The notes: generated by a model not told the origin, from the sequence alone. A stretch of DNA of 64,000 nucleotides from Bradyrhizobium_A sp052115025 (GCF_052115025.1 NZ_JBFRFW010000016.1:1-64000); one strand, 5' to 3'; shown: positions 17,089-28,312, counted from the first letter of the stretch. A program made the numbers and translations.

Positions 17089-17103
17089 GCACAAAAAGAG
17101 TGC
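17089..17103. promoter_or_regulatory. Candidate NtrC-binding site upstream of glnB
   Basis: GCAC-N7-GTGC (17089-17092 and 17100-17103), the dyad core of the NtrC consensus TGCACC-N5-GGTGCA, lies about 90-100 bp upstream of the -24 element, the usual distance for an enhancer. One half site is weak, and the surrounding stretch (17090-17145) is AT-rich. It also lies between glnB and the divergent nnr gene, whose control could be affected. Confidence 0.5.
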
Positions 17104-17205
17104 TTATTGCCTATTTATTATTCAGTCGCGGCCATTTTTAACGGCCGGCTGGATTAAGTTTCAGCGGATTGCCTGAGGATGAGGCGGTTCGGGAAAGGAG
17201 AGATC

Positions 17206-18702
17206 ATGGAATTGCTGACGCCGACCGAGATGGCGCGCGCCGATGCACTGACCATTGCTGCCGGAACCGACGGCTTCACTCTGATGCAGGCCGCCGGTCA
17301 CGCGGTGGCGGAGGCGGCGATGCGGATTGCGCCGGAGGGGTCGGTCGTGGTGGTGGCCGGGCGCGGCAACAATGGCGGCGACGGTTTTGTCGCGGCGACC
17401 GAGCTTGCCGCGCGCGGGCGCGATGTCCGGGTGATCCTGCTGTGTCGCCGCGAGAGCCTGGCAGGTGATGCTGCGCGCGCCGCGGCGGCCTGGCCGGGGG
17501 CGGTGGAGTCCTGTGATCCGATGGCCATCGGCCGGCCCGCCCTGATCATCGATGCGCTGTTCGGGGCAGGGCTCGACCGACCGGTGAAGGGCGACCCGCT
17601 TGCCATGATCGGCGCGATGAACAGCAGCGGTGCGCCCATCCTTGCGGTGGACCTGCCGAGCGGCATCCATGGCGCGACCGGAGCGGTGATGGGGGCGGCG
17701 GTGCGTGCAACCGCGACCGTGACGTTCTTCCGCCGGAAGCCCGGCCATCTGCTGCTGCCGGGGCGGCTGCACTGTGGGCCGGTCGGCCTCGTCGACATCG
17801 GGATCTCGCCGTCGGTAATCGATGCGATCCGCCCAGTGACCTTCGAGAATGTGCCGGCGCTCTGGCAGGCCATGTTCCCGGTGCCCCGGATCGACGGCCA
17901 CAAGTATGGGCGCGGGCATGCGGTGGTGGTGTCCGGCGGACTGGCCGCCACGGGCGCCGCCCGTCTCGCCGCCCGCGGGGCGCTGCGGGGCGGGGCCGGT
18001 CTGGTGACGGTGGCGTCCCCCCGCGAGGCGCTGCCGGTCCACGCGGCGGCGCTGACGGCGATCATGGTCCGCCCCAGCGATACGGCCACCGATCTAGCCG
18101 GCCTGCTGATCGATCAACGGCTCAATGCCTGTGTCGTCGGGCCGGGAGCTGGACTAGGGGCGCCGACCCGCGCTCTGGCCCTCGCGGCCATCGGCCCCGG
18201 ACGCGGCGTCGTGCTCGATGCCGATGCGCTGACGAGCTTCGCCGAGGCTCCTGAAGTGCTGTTCGAGGCAATTCAGAAGCAACGTGATCCACAGGTTGTC
18301 CTCACCCCGCATGACGGTGAATTTTCAAAATTATTCAATGGTATAAAGTCAAATCAAAAAGTTAATTCGAAGCTTGATGATGCGCGGGCGGCGGCCGCCA
18401 TGTCCGGAGCCGTGGTGGTGTTGAAGGGACCGGACACGGTGGTCGCCGGCCCGGATGGCTGCGCGGCGATCACGGCCAACGCGCCACCCTGGCTTGCAAC
18501 CGCCGGGTCCGGCGATGTCCTGGCCGGCATCATCGCGGGCCTGTTGGCGCAGCGGGTTCCTGCCTTTGCAGCGGCGTGCATGGCGGTCTGGTTGCATGGC
18601 GAGGCGGGACGGGAGGCCGGGCCCGGCCTGATCGCGGAGGACCTGCCGGAGGCGCTCCCGGCGGTGCTGCGACGGATCTACGCGGTTCTCGGCGCGACCT
18701 GA
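17206..18702 (+). CDS. nnr: Bifunctional NAD(P)H-hydrate epimerase / ADP-dependent dehydratase
   Basis: A 498-residue fusion that repairs hydrated NAD(P)HX. The N-terminal epimerase domain (YjeF_N, about 1-215) has VVVAGRGNNGGDGFVAATEL and ILAVDLPSGIHGATGAV. The C-terminal dehydratase domain (ribokinase-like, about 230-498) has GHKYGRGHAVVVSGG, VVGPGAGLG, VVLDADALTSF, VVLTPHDGEF and the catalytic-loop motif NAPPWLATAGSGDVLAG. ATG 17206 follows GGAAAGGAGAG. Odd: bases 18317-18380, encoding about residues 371-392 (FSKLFNGIKSNQKVNS), are only about a quarter G+C, in sharp contrast to the rest of the gene. The frame stays intact through this patch. Confidence 0.93.
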   Translation: MELLTPTEMARADALTIAAGTDGFTLMQAAGHAVAEAAMRIAPEGSVVVVAGRGNNGGDGFVAATELAARGRDVRVILLCRRESLAGDAARAAAAWPGAVESCDPMAIGRPALIIDALFGAGLDRPVKGDPLAMIGAMNSSGAPILAVDLPSGIHGATGAVMGAAVRATATVTFFRRKPGHLLLPGRLHCGPVGLVDIGISPSVIDAIRPVTFENVPALWQAMFPVPRIDGHKYGRGHAVVVSGGLAATGAARLAARGALRGGAGLVTVASPREALPVHAAALTAIMVRPSDTATDLAGLLIDQRLNACVVGPGAGLGAPTRALALAAIGPGRGVVLDADALTSFAEAPEVLFEAIQKQRDPQVVLTPHDGEFSKLFNGIKSNQKVNSKLDDARAAAAMSGAVVVLKGPDTVVAGPDGCAAITANAPPWLATAGSGDVLAGIIAGLLAQRVPAFAAACMAVWLHGEAGREAGPGLIAEDLPEALPAVLRRIYAVLGAT

Positions 18703-18710
18703 GGGCCGCC

Positions 18711-20033
18711 TCAGTCCACCGCGTACCACTGCACGAGCCGCGGTGCGGACCAGTCCGTGCCGGCGGTCTCGAGCAGCCAGGCGCCGGGCGTTGCCGCGAA
18801 GGCGATGCGATGGGTCTGCTGCGCGTCCAGGATGAGGGTGTCGAGCCAAAACGGCTTCCAGCCGTCGTCGAGCCGGTCGAGCAGGCGGAATGGGCCTCCG
18901 TGGAGGCGGAACATCACCGCGCTTGAGGTGCGGTTGATCAGGGCCAGCACCACCACCCGGCCACGTTTTGTCCGGAATACGGGGGCGCGGGTCGCCGAGA
19001 AGCTCGCCGGCGATGCCCAGCCGGCCGCTTCCGTGCTTGTCCTGACGTCGAGCGGCAGGTCGACCCGTAGCGCATTCCGCAGATCAAGCTTCTCAGGTAA
19101 CCCATTGGAAGGGAATGGTTCCGTGGCCAGCAAGGGGGCTGTGAGAGGCCGTGGCTTGTCGCCGTAGACCAGCCGGGCGAGCGGCCGGGGCGCCGTGCCA
19201 TCGTGCAGCTGGATGGCAAAGATTCCGGAGGGTGCGCCGGTCATGTCCACAACGGCATCGATCCGCGTCCCCGGCGCCAGCACGACCTGGCTGTTGCGGG
19301 CGATGAACGGTTCGGCCGGCTGGCCGTCGATCGCCATCACCCGGACGTCGTGGTTGTCAATTTTGAGTGCGATTACAGCGCGCTGGCAGCCATTGATGAT
19401 GCGAAACCGGAGCCGTTCGTTTTGTGCGACGGCAAGGTCGAGGCTGGGCCTGCCGTTGATCGTGAACAACACGGGCGTTGCGGCCGGGTCGCGGCCCGGC
19501 GCGGTGGCGGTGCCGTCGGCGGCCAGGCGCCAATCCTCGATCAGCAGCACCTGGTCGCGGTCGGCAGCGACGGGCACCGCTTCCCGGGCGATGAGTGGCC
19601 GGACCGGCAGCGCCCGGGCCCCTGCATCACCCAGCAGGCGGGTGTCGAGCAGCAGGGTGCCGGCCTGCCGGAGCGACAGGTTCAGCTTGGTGGTGGCGCC
19701 GGGGGCCGTCGGCGGACGGGCGAGCAGGGGTTCATGGGCTGCCGCGCCGAGCAGGCCGCGAATATCGGCGGCGACTGGAATCGGCAGGTCGTTGGTCAGC
19801 GCGAGCTCGAACTCGCCCTGGGGGAGAATCAGTGGCTCGATGCCGTCCACGAACGCCCACGTCGGGGACGGCGGCTGATTGTCGCGTAGCGGCCGTGTTC
19901 CAGGCTGCAGGCGCAGTGCCACCGTCCGGGTCTGAGTCCGCGTGGCGGGGAATCCGAAGCCGGCGGCCAGCGCCGTGCCGGCAAGGCCGGCAATCAGGGT
20001 GCGGCGGGAGAGGGGGAGGCTGCGGACCATCAT
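18711..20033 (-). CDS. Multicopper-oxidase-fold protein without copper ligands (SufI/FtsP-like)
   Basis: A 440-residue exported protein. A twin-arginine signal is visible in LPLSRRTLIAGLAGTALAAG, so it should leave through Tat in folded form. The cupredoxin-type architecture is recognisable (ELALTNDLPIPVAADIRGLL; VLLIEDWRL; TINGRPSLDLAVAQNERLRF; RIINGCQRAVIALKIDNHDV; MFRLHGGPFRLLD). All four copper motifs (HWHG, H-x-H, HPFHLHGH, HCH) are missing, as in E. coli FtsP (SufI), which stabilises the division site. The start is one of two tandem ATGs (20033, 20030) without a clear ribosome site. It is convergent with nnr (8-bp gap). FtsP-like function is an inference. Confidence 0.75.
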   Translation of the reverse strand: MMVRSLPLSRRTLIAGLAGTALAAGFGFPATRTQTRTVALRLQPGTRPLRDNQPPSPTWAFVDGIEPLILPQGEFELALTNDLPIPVAADIRGLLGAAAHEPLLARPPTAPGATTKLNLSLRQAGTLLLDTRLLGDAGARALPVRPLIAREAVPVAADRDQVLLIEDWRLAADGTATAPGRDPAATPVLFTINGRPSLDLAVAQNERLRFRIINGCQRAVIALKIDNHDVRVMAIDGQPAEPFIARNSQVVLAPGTRIDAVVDMTGAPSGIFAIQLHDGTAPRPLARLVYGDKPRPLTAPLLATEPFPSNGLPEKLDLRNALRVDLPLDVRTSTEAAGWASPASFSATRAPVFRTKRGRVVVLALINRTSSAVMFRLHGGPFRLLDRLDDGWKPFWLDTLILDAQQTHRIAFAATPGAWLLETAGTDWSAPRLVQWYAVD

Positions 20034-20125
20034 GGGGCCATGCGGACCATGTTCCGCGGGCGCTGTCCAGCCGCGTGCCGCCCTCCGGGGTGTTCTCGCG
20101 GCGAGGGGCCGAAACGGCCATTTTT

Positions 20126-20156
20126 TTGCTGCGAAGGGATGCGCCCATGTTATAAG
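20126..20156 (+). promoter_or_regulatory. Weak candidate promoter of tRNA-Leu
   Basis: TATAAG at 20151-20156 is a good -10 element 41 bases before the tRNA. The best -35 is TTGCTG (20126-20131) at a long spacing of 19, inside a T-rich run. No other promoter is visible between the divergent SufI-like gene and the tRNA. Confidence 0.3.
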
Positions 20157-20196
20157 CCCGCCGCTCGCGGCATCGCCGCTGGACGTGATGCGCCTC

Positions 20197-20281
<85 letters not shown>

Positions 20282-20437
20282 TCAGCGCCACGTTTTGCGG
20301 TCGAGATGTTTGGCGGACGAGACTTGGGTATCCCGGACATCCGTCCGAAGGAACGCCGATACAGGCCGATGCCGCGTATCGATATTTGATTGCAACGAAC
20401 CGGTCGTCGACCGGCGTAAGGAAGAAGATTGACGCTC

Positions 20438-21796
20438 ATGCAGGTGAAAGAGACTGTCGCCGACGGCCTGAAGCACGAATTCCAGGTGAGCCTTCCGGCC
20501 GCCGAAATCGATGCCAAGGTCGATGCCCGCCTTGCCGACATGAAGGACAAGGTCCGTATCAACGGCTTCCGCCCGGGCAAGGTGCCGGTCGCGCATCTCA
20601 AGAAGGTCTATGGTCGTTCGGTCGCGGCCGAGACGCTTGAGCAGATGATCCGCGACACCAACGCGCAGATCTTCAGCGAGCGCGGCTTCCGTCTCGCTAC
20701 CGAGCCGAAGGTGACGATGCCGACCGAGGAGAAGGAAATCGAGGCGATCCTCGCCGGCGCATCCGATCTCAACTATTCGGTCGCGATCGAGGTCGTGCCC
20801 GCGATCCAGCTCGCCGACTTCAAGACCTTCAACATCGAGAAGCCGGTCGCCGACGTCAGCGACGCCGACGTCGACGAGGCGATCAAGCGCATCGCCGACC
20901 AGAACCGCCCGTATGAGGCCAAGGGCGACGGCGCCAAGGTCGAGACTGGTGACCGCGTCACCGTGTCGTTCAAGGGCACCATCGACGGAACGGCGTTCGA
21001 CGGCGGCACCGCCGAGGACATCCAGGTGGTGATCGGCTCGGGCAGCTTCATTCCGGGCTTCGAGGAGCAGCTCGTGGGCATCGGCGAGGGCGAGACCCGC
21101 ACGCTCAAGGTGTCGTTCCCGACCAACTATGCCGCGGCGAATCTCGCCGGCAAGGCAGCTGAGTTCGAGACCACCGCGACCAAGATCGAGGCCGCCAAGG
21201 ACGCGGTGATCGACGACGAGTTCGCCAAGACGCTCGGCCTCGAATCGCTCGACAAGCTCAAGGAAATCATGCGCGAGCGCCTGACCCAGGAGTTCGCCGG
21301 TGCGACGCGCCAGCGCGTCAAGCGCATCCTGCTGGATCGCCTCGACGAGGCTCACCGCTTCGATCCGCCGCCGTCGCTGGTCGACGAAGAGTTCAACCTG
21401 ATGTGGAACTCGATCAAGGCGGAGATGGAGTCGGGCGGCAAGACCTTCGCCGACGAGAACACCACCGAGGACGCGGCCAAGGAAGAGTACCGCAAGATCG
21501 CCGACCGCCGCGTGCGCCTCGGCCTCGTGCTCTCCGAGATCGGCGACAAGAACAAGATCACCGTGACCGACGACGAAGTCAGCCGTGCGGTGGTCGATCG
21601 CGCCCGCCAGATGCCGGGCCGCGAGAAGGAAGTGTGGGACTTCTATCGCAAGAACCCCAACGCGCTCGCCCAGCTCCGCGCGCCGATCTACGAGGACAAG
21701 GTCGTCGACTTCATCCTCGAGCTCGCCAACGTCACCGACAAGAAGGTGTCGCGCGAGGAGCTCTACAAGGACGACGACGAGAAGAGCGCGGCGTGA
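20438..21796 (+). CDS. tig: Trigger factor (ribosome-associated peptidyl-prolyl isomerase)
   Basis: A 452-residue chaperone that meets nascent chains at the ribosome exit. The N-terminal domain carries the ribosome-binding loop GFRPGK at residues 43-48. The FKBP-type PPIase domain follows (about 160-245, GDRVTVSFKGTIDGTAFDGG). The helical C-terminal arms end with a Lys/Asp/Glu-rich tail. ATG 20438 (MQVKETVADGLKHEF) is the canonical start; a TTG 9 bases upstream lies closer to AAGGAAG and cannot be excluded. It heads the tig-clpP-clpX-lon protein-quality block. Confidence 0.96.
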   Translation: MQVKETVADGLKHEFQVSLPAAEIDAKVDARLADMKDKVRINGFRPGKVPVAHLKKVYGRSVAAETLEQMIRDTNAQIFSERGFRLATEPKVTMPTEEKEIEAILAGASDLNYSVAIEVVPAIQLADFKTFNIEKPVADVSDADVDEAIKRIADQNRPYEAKGDGAKVETGDRVTVSFKGTIDGTAFDGGTAEDIQVVIGSGSFIPGFEEQLVGIGEGETRTLKVSFPTNYAAANLAGKAAEFETTATKIEAAKDAVIDDEFAKTLGLESLDKLKEIMRERLTQEFAGATRQRVKRILLDRLDEAHRFDPPPSLVDEEFNLMWNSIKAEMESGGKTFADENTTEDAAKEEYRKIADRRVRLGLVLSEIGDKNKITVTDDEVSRAVVDRARQMPGREKEVWDFYRKNPNALAQLRAPIYEDKVVDFILELANVTDKKVSREELYKDDDEKSAA

Positions 21797-21845
21797 TTTC
21801 GGGCCCGATCATGCGGTCGGGCTCCATTAAGCTTAACCTGAGAAA

Positions 21846-21868
21846 CGGCGCGCGGACCCCGCGCGCCG
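21846..21868 (+). terminator. Hairpin after tig
   Basis: CGGCGCGCGG (21846-21855) pairs perfectly with CCGCGCGCCG (21859-21868) around a 3-base loop, followed by the weak U stretch CTTTGCTG. The position, 50 bases after the stop, suits the end of the tig transcript. The rest of the gap to clpP (to 22092) shows no other feature I can support. Confidence 0.6.
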
Positions 21869-22092
21869 CTTTGCTGCGTACCGCCGAATCGGCTTCAAGT
21901 AGGCCTGCCCGCGGGGGCCGGCCTGGCCGGAGCCCGGCGCGGCGCAACCGTTTCCCGGCGCGCGTCCGCGCCGATCTTGCCGCCGGACAACCGGCTCATA
22001 TCTGTACCCCCTGCATCACGGGGCGTTCGCGCGACGCAAGGCCATGCCGGCCGGCGACGCCGCGGGTGCCTCGGCCAACCTCCAGGTGATTC

Positions 22093-22731
22093 ATGCGCGA
22101 TCCGGTAGAAACCTACATGAACCTCGTTCCGATGGTGGTCGAGCAGACCAACCGCGGTGAACGGGCGTACGATATCTTCTCGCGCCTCCTGAAAGAGCGC
22201 ATCATTTTCCTCACCGGACCGGTCGAGGATGGCATGGCGTCGCTGATCGTCGCGCAGCTGCTGTTCCTCGAAGCCGAGAATCCGAAGAAGGAGATCTCGA
22301 TGTACATCAACTCGCCGGGCGGCGTGGTGACGTCGGGTCTGGCGATCTACGACACCATGCAGTTCATCCGCCCGCCGGTGTCGACGCTGTGCACCGGCCA
22401 GGCCGCGTCGATGGGCTCGCTGCTGCTGACCGCGGGCGAGAAGGACATGCGTTTCGCGCTGCCGAACGCGCGCATCATGGTCCACCAGCCGTCCGGCGGC
22501 TTCCAGGGCCAGGCGACCGACATCATGCTGCATGCCCAGGAGATCCTGAGCCTCAAGAAGCGGCTCAACGAGATTTACGTCAAGCACACCGGCCAGCCCT
22601 ACAAGGCGATTGAGGAAGCGCTCGAGCGCGACAAGTTCCTGACCTCCGACATGGCCAAGGAGTTCGGCCTGATCGACAAGGTGGTCGAGAAGCGCACCGA
22701 CGAGCCGACCCCGGCGAAGCCTGCCGGCTGA
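22093..22731 (+). CDS. clpP: ATP-dependent Clp protease proteolytic subunit
   Basis: A 212-residue serine peptidase forming the double-ring chamber fed by ClpX or ClpA. The catalytic triad is visible: Ser106 in GQAASMGS, His131 in IMVHQPSGG and Asp180 in ERDKFL, with the same spacing as in E. coli. The N-terminal loop RGERAYDIFSRLLKERIIFL and SPGGVVTSGLAIYDTM are standard. ATG 22093 follows AGGTGATTC. clpX lies 448 bp downstream on the same strand but with its own leader. Confidence 0.98.
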   Translation: MRDPVETYMNLVPMVVEQTNRGERAYDIFSRLLKERIIFLTGPVEDGMASLIVAQLLFLEAENPKKEISMYINSPGGVVTSGLAIYDTMQFIRPPVSTLCTGQAASMGSLLLTAGEKDMRFALPNARIMVHQPSGGFQGQATDIMLHAQEILSLKKRLNEIYVKHTGQPYKAIEEALERDKFLTSDMAKEFGLIDKVVEKRTDEPTPAKPAG

Positions 22732-23179
22732 GAGGTGGGGTAGGACGTCCGGCTGGCGGCCTGGCCGCCGGTCGGGTGTTGTTCGGCGTCGGGGCGGGCG
22801 CGCGCAGCGTTCCGGCGTGGCGCCGGGCGCATGCGATTCATTACTTGGCGCGAGTTCCGCTGGTGCGTCAGTGGCATTCGCGCAACGCGACGTGGAATTT
22901 GCCGGGGAATAAGACCACGGCTGCCGTGCAAATGTCCCAAATCACGGTAGTTTCACGTCGTCAGGGCTTCCATCCGATTAGCGAATTCTTGATAGTCGGC
23001 TGGCACCATGGCTCGATGGCGCATATCAGGTAGTATCCCCATGAGGGCGAGATATTCCCGATTCGTGCGACATCTGGATTGAAGGGCCTTTTCTGGTACG
23101 GTTTTTGCTCCTATCTAGGTAGACTTGAAGGTGTGCCAGGGCGGGGCGGTCCAGAAAAGATCGATAGACGGAGACAGGA
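22732..23179 (+). other. Intergenic region between clpP and clpX
   Basis: This 448-bp region has no reading frame that looks coding. Just after clpP, GGCGGCCTGGCCGCC (near 22756) can form a GC hairpin without a T run. The last 150 bases are less GC-rich and presumably hold the clpX promoter. CTTGAA near 23123 resembles a heat-shock -35, but I found no matching -10, so I make no promoter call. Confidence 0.4.
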
Positions 23180-24454
23180 ATGAGCAAGGTCGGTACGAGC
23201 GATTCCAAGAACACCCTGTATTGCTCGTTCTGCGGAAAGAGCCAGCACGAAGTCCGCAAGCTGATCGCCGGTCCGACCGTCTTCATCTGCGATGAGTGCG
23301 TTGAACTCTGCATGGATATCATCCGTGAGGAGAACAAGTCCTCGCTGGTGAAGTCGCGCGACGGCATCCCGACGCCGAAGGAAATCTGCAAGGTTCTGGA
23401 TGACTATGTCATCGGCCAGCAGCATGCCAAGAAGGTGCTCTCGGTCGCAGTGCACAATCACTACAAGCGGCTGAACCACCAGACCAAGCACACCGATGTC
23501 GAACTGGCGAAGTCGAACATCCTGCTGATCGGTCCGACCGGCTCGGGTAAGACGCTGCTGGCGCAGACGCTGGCGCGTATTCTCGACGTGCCCTTCACCA
23601 TGGCGGACGCGACGACGCTGACCGAAGCCGGCTATGTCGGCGAGGACGTCGAGAACATCATCCTCAAGCTGCTGCAGGCGGCCGACTATAATGTCGAGCG
23701 CGCGCAGCGCGGCATCGTCTACATCGACGAAATCGACAAGATCTCGCGCAAGTCCGACAACCCCTCGATCACCCGCGATGTGTCGGGCGAGGGCGTGCAG
23801 CAGGCGCTGCTCAAGATCATGGAAGGCACGGTTGCCTCCGTGCCGCCGCAGGGCGGCCGCAAGCATCCGCAGCAGGAGTTCCTGCAGGTCGACACCACCA
23901 ACATCCTGTTCATCTGCGGTGGTGCGTTCTCCGGCCTGGAGAAGATCATCTCCGCGCGCGGCCGTTCCACCTCGATCGGCTTCGCCGCCCAGGTGATGGC
24001 GCCGGAAGATCGCCGCACCGGCGAAATCTTCCGCGAGGTCGAACCTGAGGACCTGCTGAAGTACGGCCTCATTCCGGAGTTCGTCGGCCGTCTGCCGGTG
24101 GTCGCGACGCTGGAGGATCTCGACGAGGCCTCGCTGAAGAAGATCCTGCAGGAGCCAAAGAACGCACTGGTCAAACAGTACCAGCGGCTGTTCGAAATGG
24201 AGAATATCGAGCTCACCTTCGCCGACGAGGCGCTGGGCGCGATCGCGCGCAAGGCGATCGAACGCAAGACCGGCGCGCGCGGGTTGCGTTCGATCATGGA
24301 AGGCATCCTGCTCGAGACCATGTTCGAGCTGCCGGGCCTCGAGGGTGTCGAGGAGGTGGTGATTTCCCGCGACGTCGTGGAAGCGACCGCGCGGCCGCTC
24401 TACATCTACGCCGACCGCTCCGACCGGGCGGTGGAGACGAGCGCCAGCGCCTGA
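23180..24454 (+). CDS. clpX: Clp protease ATP-binding subunit ClpX
   Basis: A 424-residue AAA+ unfoldase that delivers substrates to ClpP. The N-terminal zinc-binding domain has the C4 set Cys15, Cys18, Cys37, Cys40 for substrate and adaptor recognition. Walker A is GPTGSGKT (118-125), Walker B is GIVYIDEIDKIS, the pore loop GYVG lies in EAGYVGEDVE, and the ClpP-docking IGF loop is in STSIGFAAQV. ATG 23180 follows a weak GAGACAGGA. A clear terminator follows at 24511, so lon is a separate transcript. Confidence 0.98.
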   Translation: MSKVGTSDSKNTLYCSFCGKSQHEVRKLIAGPTVFICDECVELCMDIIREENKSSLVKSRDGIPTPKEICKVLDDYVIGQQHAKKVLSVAVHNHYKRLNHQTKHTDVELAKSNILLIGPTGSGKTLLAQTLARILDVPFTMADATTLTEAGYVGEDVENIILKLLQAADYNVERAQRGIVYIDEIDKISRKSDNPSITRDVSGEGVQQALLKIMEGTVASVPPQGGRKHPQQEFLQVDTTNILFICGGAFSGLEKIISARGRSTSIGFAAQVMAPEDRRTGEIFREVEPEDLLKYGLIPEFVGRLPVVATLEDLDEASLKKILQEPKNALVKQYQRLFEMENIELTFADEALGAIARKAIERKTGARGLRSIMEGILLETMFELPGLEGVEEVVISRDVVEATARPLYIYADRSDRAVETSASA

Positions 24455-24510
24455 GCGCGACCCGGGCGCGGCCTGTGCCGCGTCTCATGCGCTGCAAGGT
24501 CCCTTAGTAT

Positions 24511-24544
24511 GACGGTCCGCTAACCATGCGGGCCGTCTTTTTTT
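24511..24544 (+). terminator. Rho-independent terminator of clpX
   Basis: GACGGTCCGC (24511-24520) pairs with GCGGGCCGTC (24528-24537), with one G-U pair and a 7-base loop, and seven T follow (24538-24544). It lies 57 bases after the clpX stop. Confidence 0.9.
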
Positions 24545-24592
24545 GTCGCATCCGGCACGACTTTTTGCTCTGCTGTCGCTGTGCGACGTTCA

Positions 24593-24624
24593 CTTGACAC
24601 CCCGGTCACCCGTAGCCACCTAAT
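24593..24624 (+). promoter_or_regulatory. Candidate lon promoter
   Basis: CTTGAC (24593-24598), the preferred -35 of rhizobial sigma factors, is followed after 17 bases by CCACCTAAT (24616-24624). The C-rich start of the -10 is compatible with a sigma-32 heat-shock promoter, which would suit lon, but a housekeeping promoter fits as well. It leaves a leader of about 175 bases before the start at 24807. Confidence 0.4.
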
Positions 24625-24806
24625 GGCAGTTGCGGCGTGAAAACGGGTTCAGATTCGCCGTATCGACGACCCCGGACAGGCAGGGGATCGCGCCGCGATC
24701 GATGGCTCAAGAGAGCCCTTGTTCTGTCCGGAACACTGGCACCCTGTGGTGGCTGCGCCGGCTTGGCGGGCTGCGTGCAGGGGGGCGAAACATAAGGATG
24801 ACGGGC

Positions 24807-27227
<2,421 letters not shown>

Positions 27228-27250
27228 TCGCGTGATCCGAAGTCATGAAC

Positions 27251-27283
27251 GAAACGGCGCCTTCGGGCGCCGTTTCTTTTTTT
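27251..27283 (+). terminator. Rho-independent terminator of lon
   Basis: GAAACGGCGCC (27251-27261) pairs perfectly with GGCGCCGTTTC (27266-27276) around a TTCG tetraloop, and seven T follow (27277-27283). Confidence 0.95.
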
Positions 27284-27390
27284 CGGGCTCGATGCGGCGG
27301 TTGCGGCAGGCGGTTTCAGCAGACCCTCCCGGTGCAAACGGGACGCTCCGGCTTGCGTTTGCCGGCCGGGCAGGGCAAAACACCGCCCAT

Positions 27391-27467
27391 GGGCGGTTAG
27401 CTCAGCTGGTTAGAGCATCTCGTTTACACCGAGAGGGTCCGCGGTTCGAATCCGTGACCGCCCACCA
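27391..27467 (+). tRNA. tRNA-Val (anticodon UAC)
   Basis: A 77-base tRNA with a perfect acceptor GGGCGGT/ACCGCCC, D arm AGCTCAGCTGGTTAGAGC and an encoded CCA (27465-27467). The anticodon stem TCTCG/CGAGA holds the loop TTTACAC with anticodon TAC at 27425-27427; the T loop is GTTCGAATC. Confidence 0.97.
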
Positions 27468-27622
27468 TCAAACTTCCGGACAAGTCTGTATTCTCGACCT
27501 GCGCGGCGATCCGGCCGGGATCGCGTGCTCTCGACTTGAGCGCCAGAAGATCGATCACGTCGACAGTGACTTCGCCGCTGGCGCGTGATGAAGTCGATCT
27601 CCAGGCCAGCATGGAGATCGCG

Positions 27623-28312
27623 ATGGCGTTTCGTGTCTTGATGATCGGCGGCACAGGTCAGGTCGGATCTGCCGTGGTGCGCGCGCTCGCTGCCGAACCG
27701 TCCTGCGTCGAGGTCGTGATGGTCACGCGCAGGACGGTTGCTTCGACACTGGCGCCTCGTGTGCGTCAGGTGGAGCTCGACACAGCGGCATCGCGTTTTC
27801 CGGACGATGTCGCCGGGCTTGCACAAGCGCTGGTCGCGCAAGGCGATCCCGTCTATGGCGCAAGCTGCGTCGGTGTCGGCAAGGGCAGTGCGACATGGAG
27901 CGAGGAAGCACTGAAATCCCTCGAAATCGGTGTTGTCGGCGGCTTTGCCCGCGGCTGTCGCGCCGGCGGGATCTCGCGATTCGCGCTGCTCTCTGCGGCG
28001 GGAAGCTCCGCGACGAGCTGGTTTCGCTTTGCGCGCATCATGGGGTTGAAGGAAGAAGCCGTCCGGGACATCGGCTTCCAGCGTCTCGCGATCTTTCGGC
28101 CGGGTGTTATCGCAGGCAATGTTCACACTCCGGGCTATTTGGCGCGGCTGGGGCGCCTGCTGCCGGGACCGTTCGGCACGATCGAGCAGGACGATATCGG
28201 GCGCGCGTTTGCCGCTGAGTTGGCCGACAGCGCGGCGCCCGGCGGGGTCGTGTATCTGGAGAACGCAGCGATGAGGCAGGCTGCACGCCGCAAGCCCGGT
28301 CGTCACGTTTGA
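27623..28312 (+). CDS. NAD(P)-binding Rossmann-fold protein (HTATIP2-like)
   Basis: A 229-residue protein of the atypical short-chain dehydrogenase group. The nucleotide-binding motif VLMIGGTGQVGSAVV gives G9-G-T-G-x-x-G15. RFALLSAAGSS, then KEEAVRDIGFQRLAIFRPGV (a KEE/K-x-x-x-E-like helix followed by a conserved RPG), resembles HTATIP2/YtfG-type proteins. The substrate is unknown. ATG 27623 follows GGAGATCGCG; the frame is open upstream but that part covers the spacer after tRNA-Val. It lies in the less conserved patch between the lon terminator and hup, with two methyltransferases behind it. Confidence 0.72.
   Translation: MAFRVLMIGGTGQVGSAVVRALAAEPSCVEVVMVTRRTVASTLAPRVRQVELDTAASRFPDDVAGLAQALVAQGDPVYGASCVGVGKGSATWSEEALKSLEIGVVGGFARGCRAGGISRFALLSAAGSSATSWFRFARIMGLKEEAVRDIGFQRLAIFRPGVIAGNVHTPGYLARLGRLLPGPFGTIEQDDIGRAFAAELADSAAPGGVVYLENAAMRQAARRKPGRHV

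Noticed and set aside
22776..23033. 85-codon frame between clpP and clpX
   Set aside because: Mixed composition without hydrophobic or domain pattern, no ribosome site, and it overlaps the presumed clpX control region.
24630..24806. N-terminal extension of Lon from 24630
   Set aside because: No similarity to Lon, no ribosome site, and it would include the likely promoter and leader; Lon proteins start near 24807.
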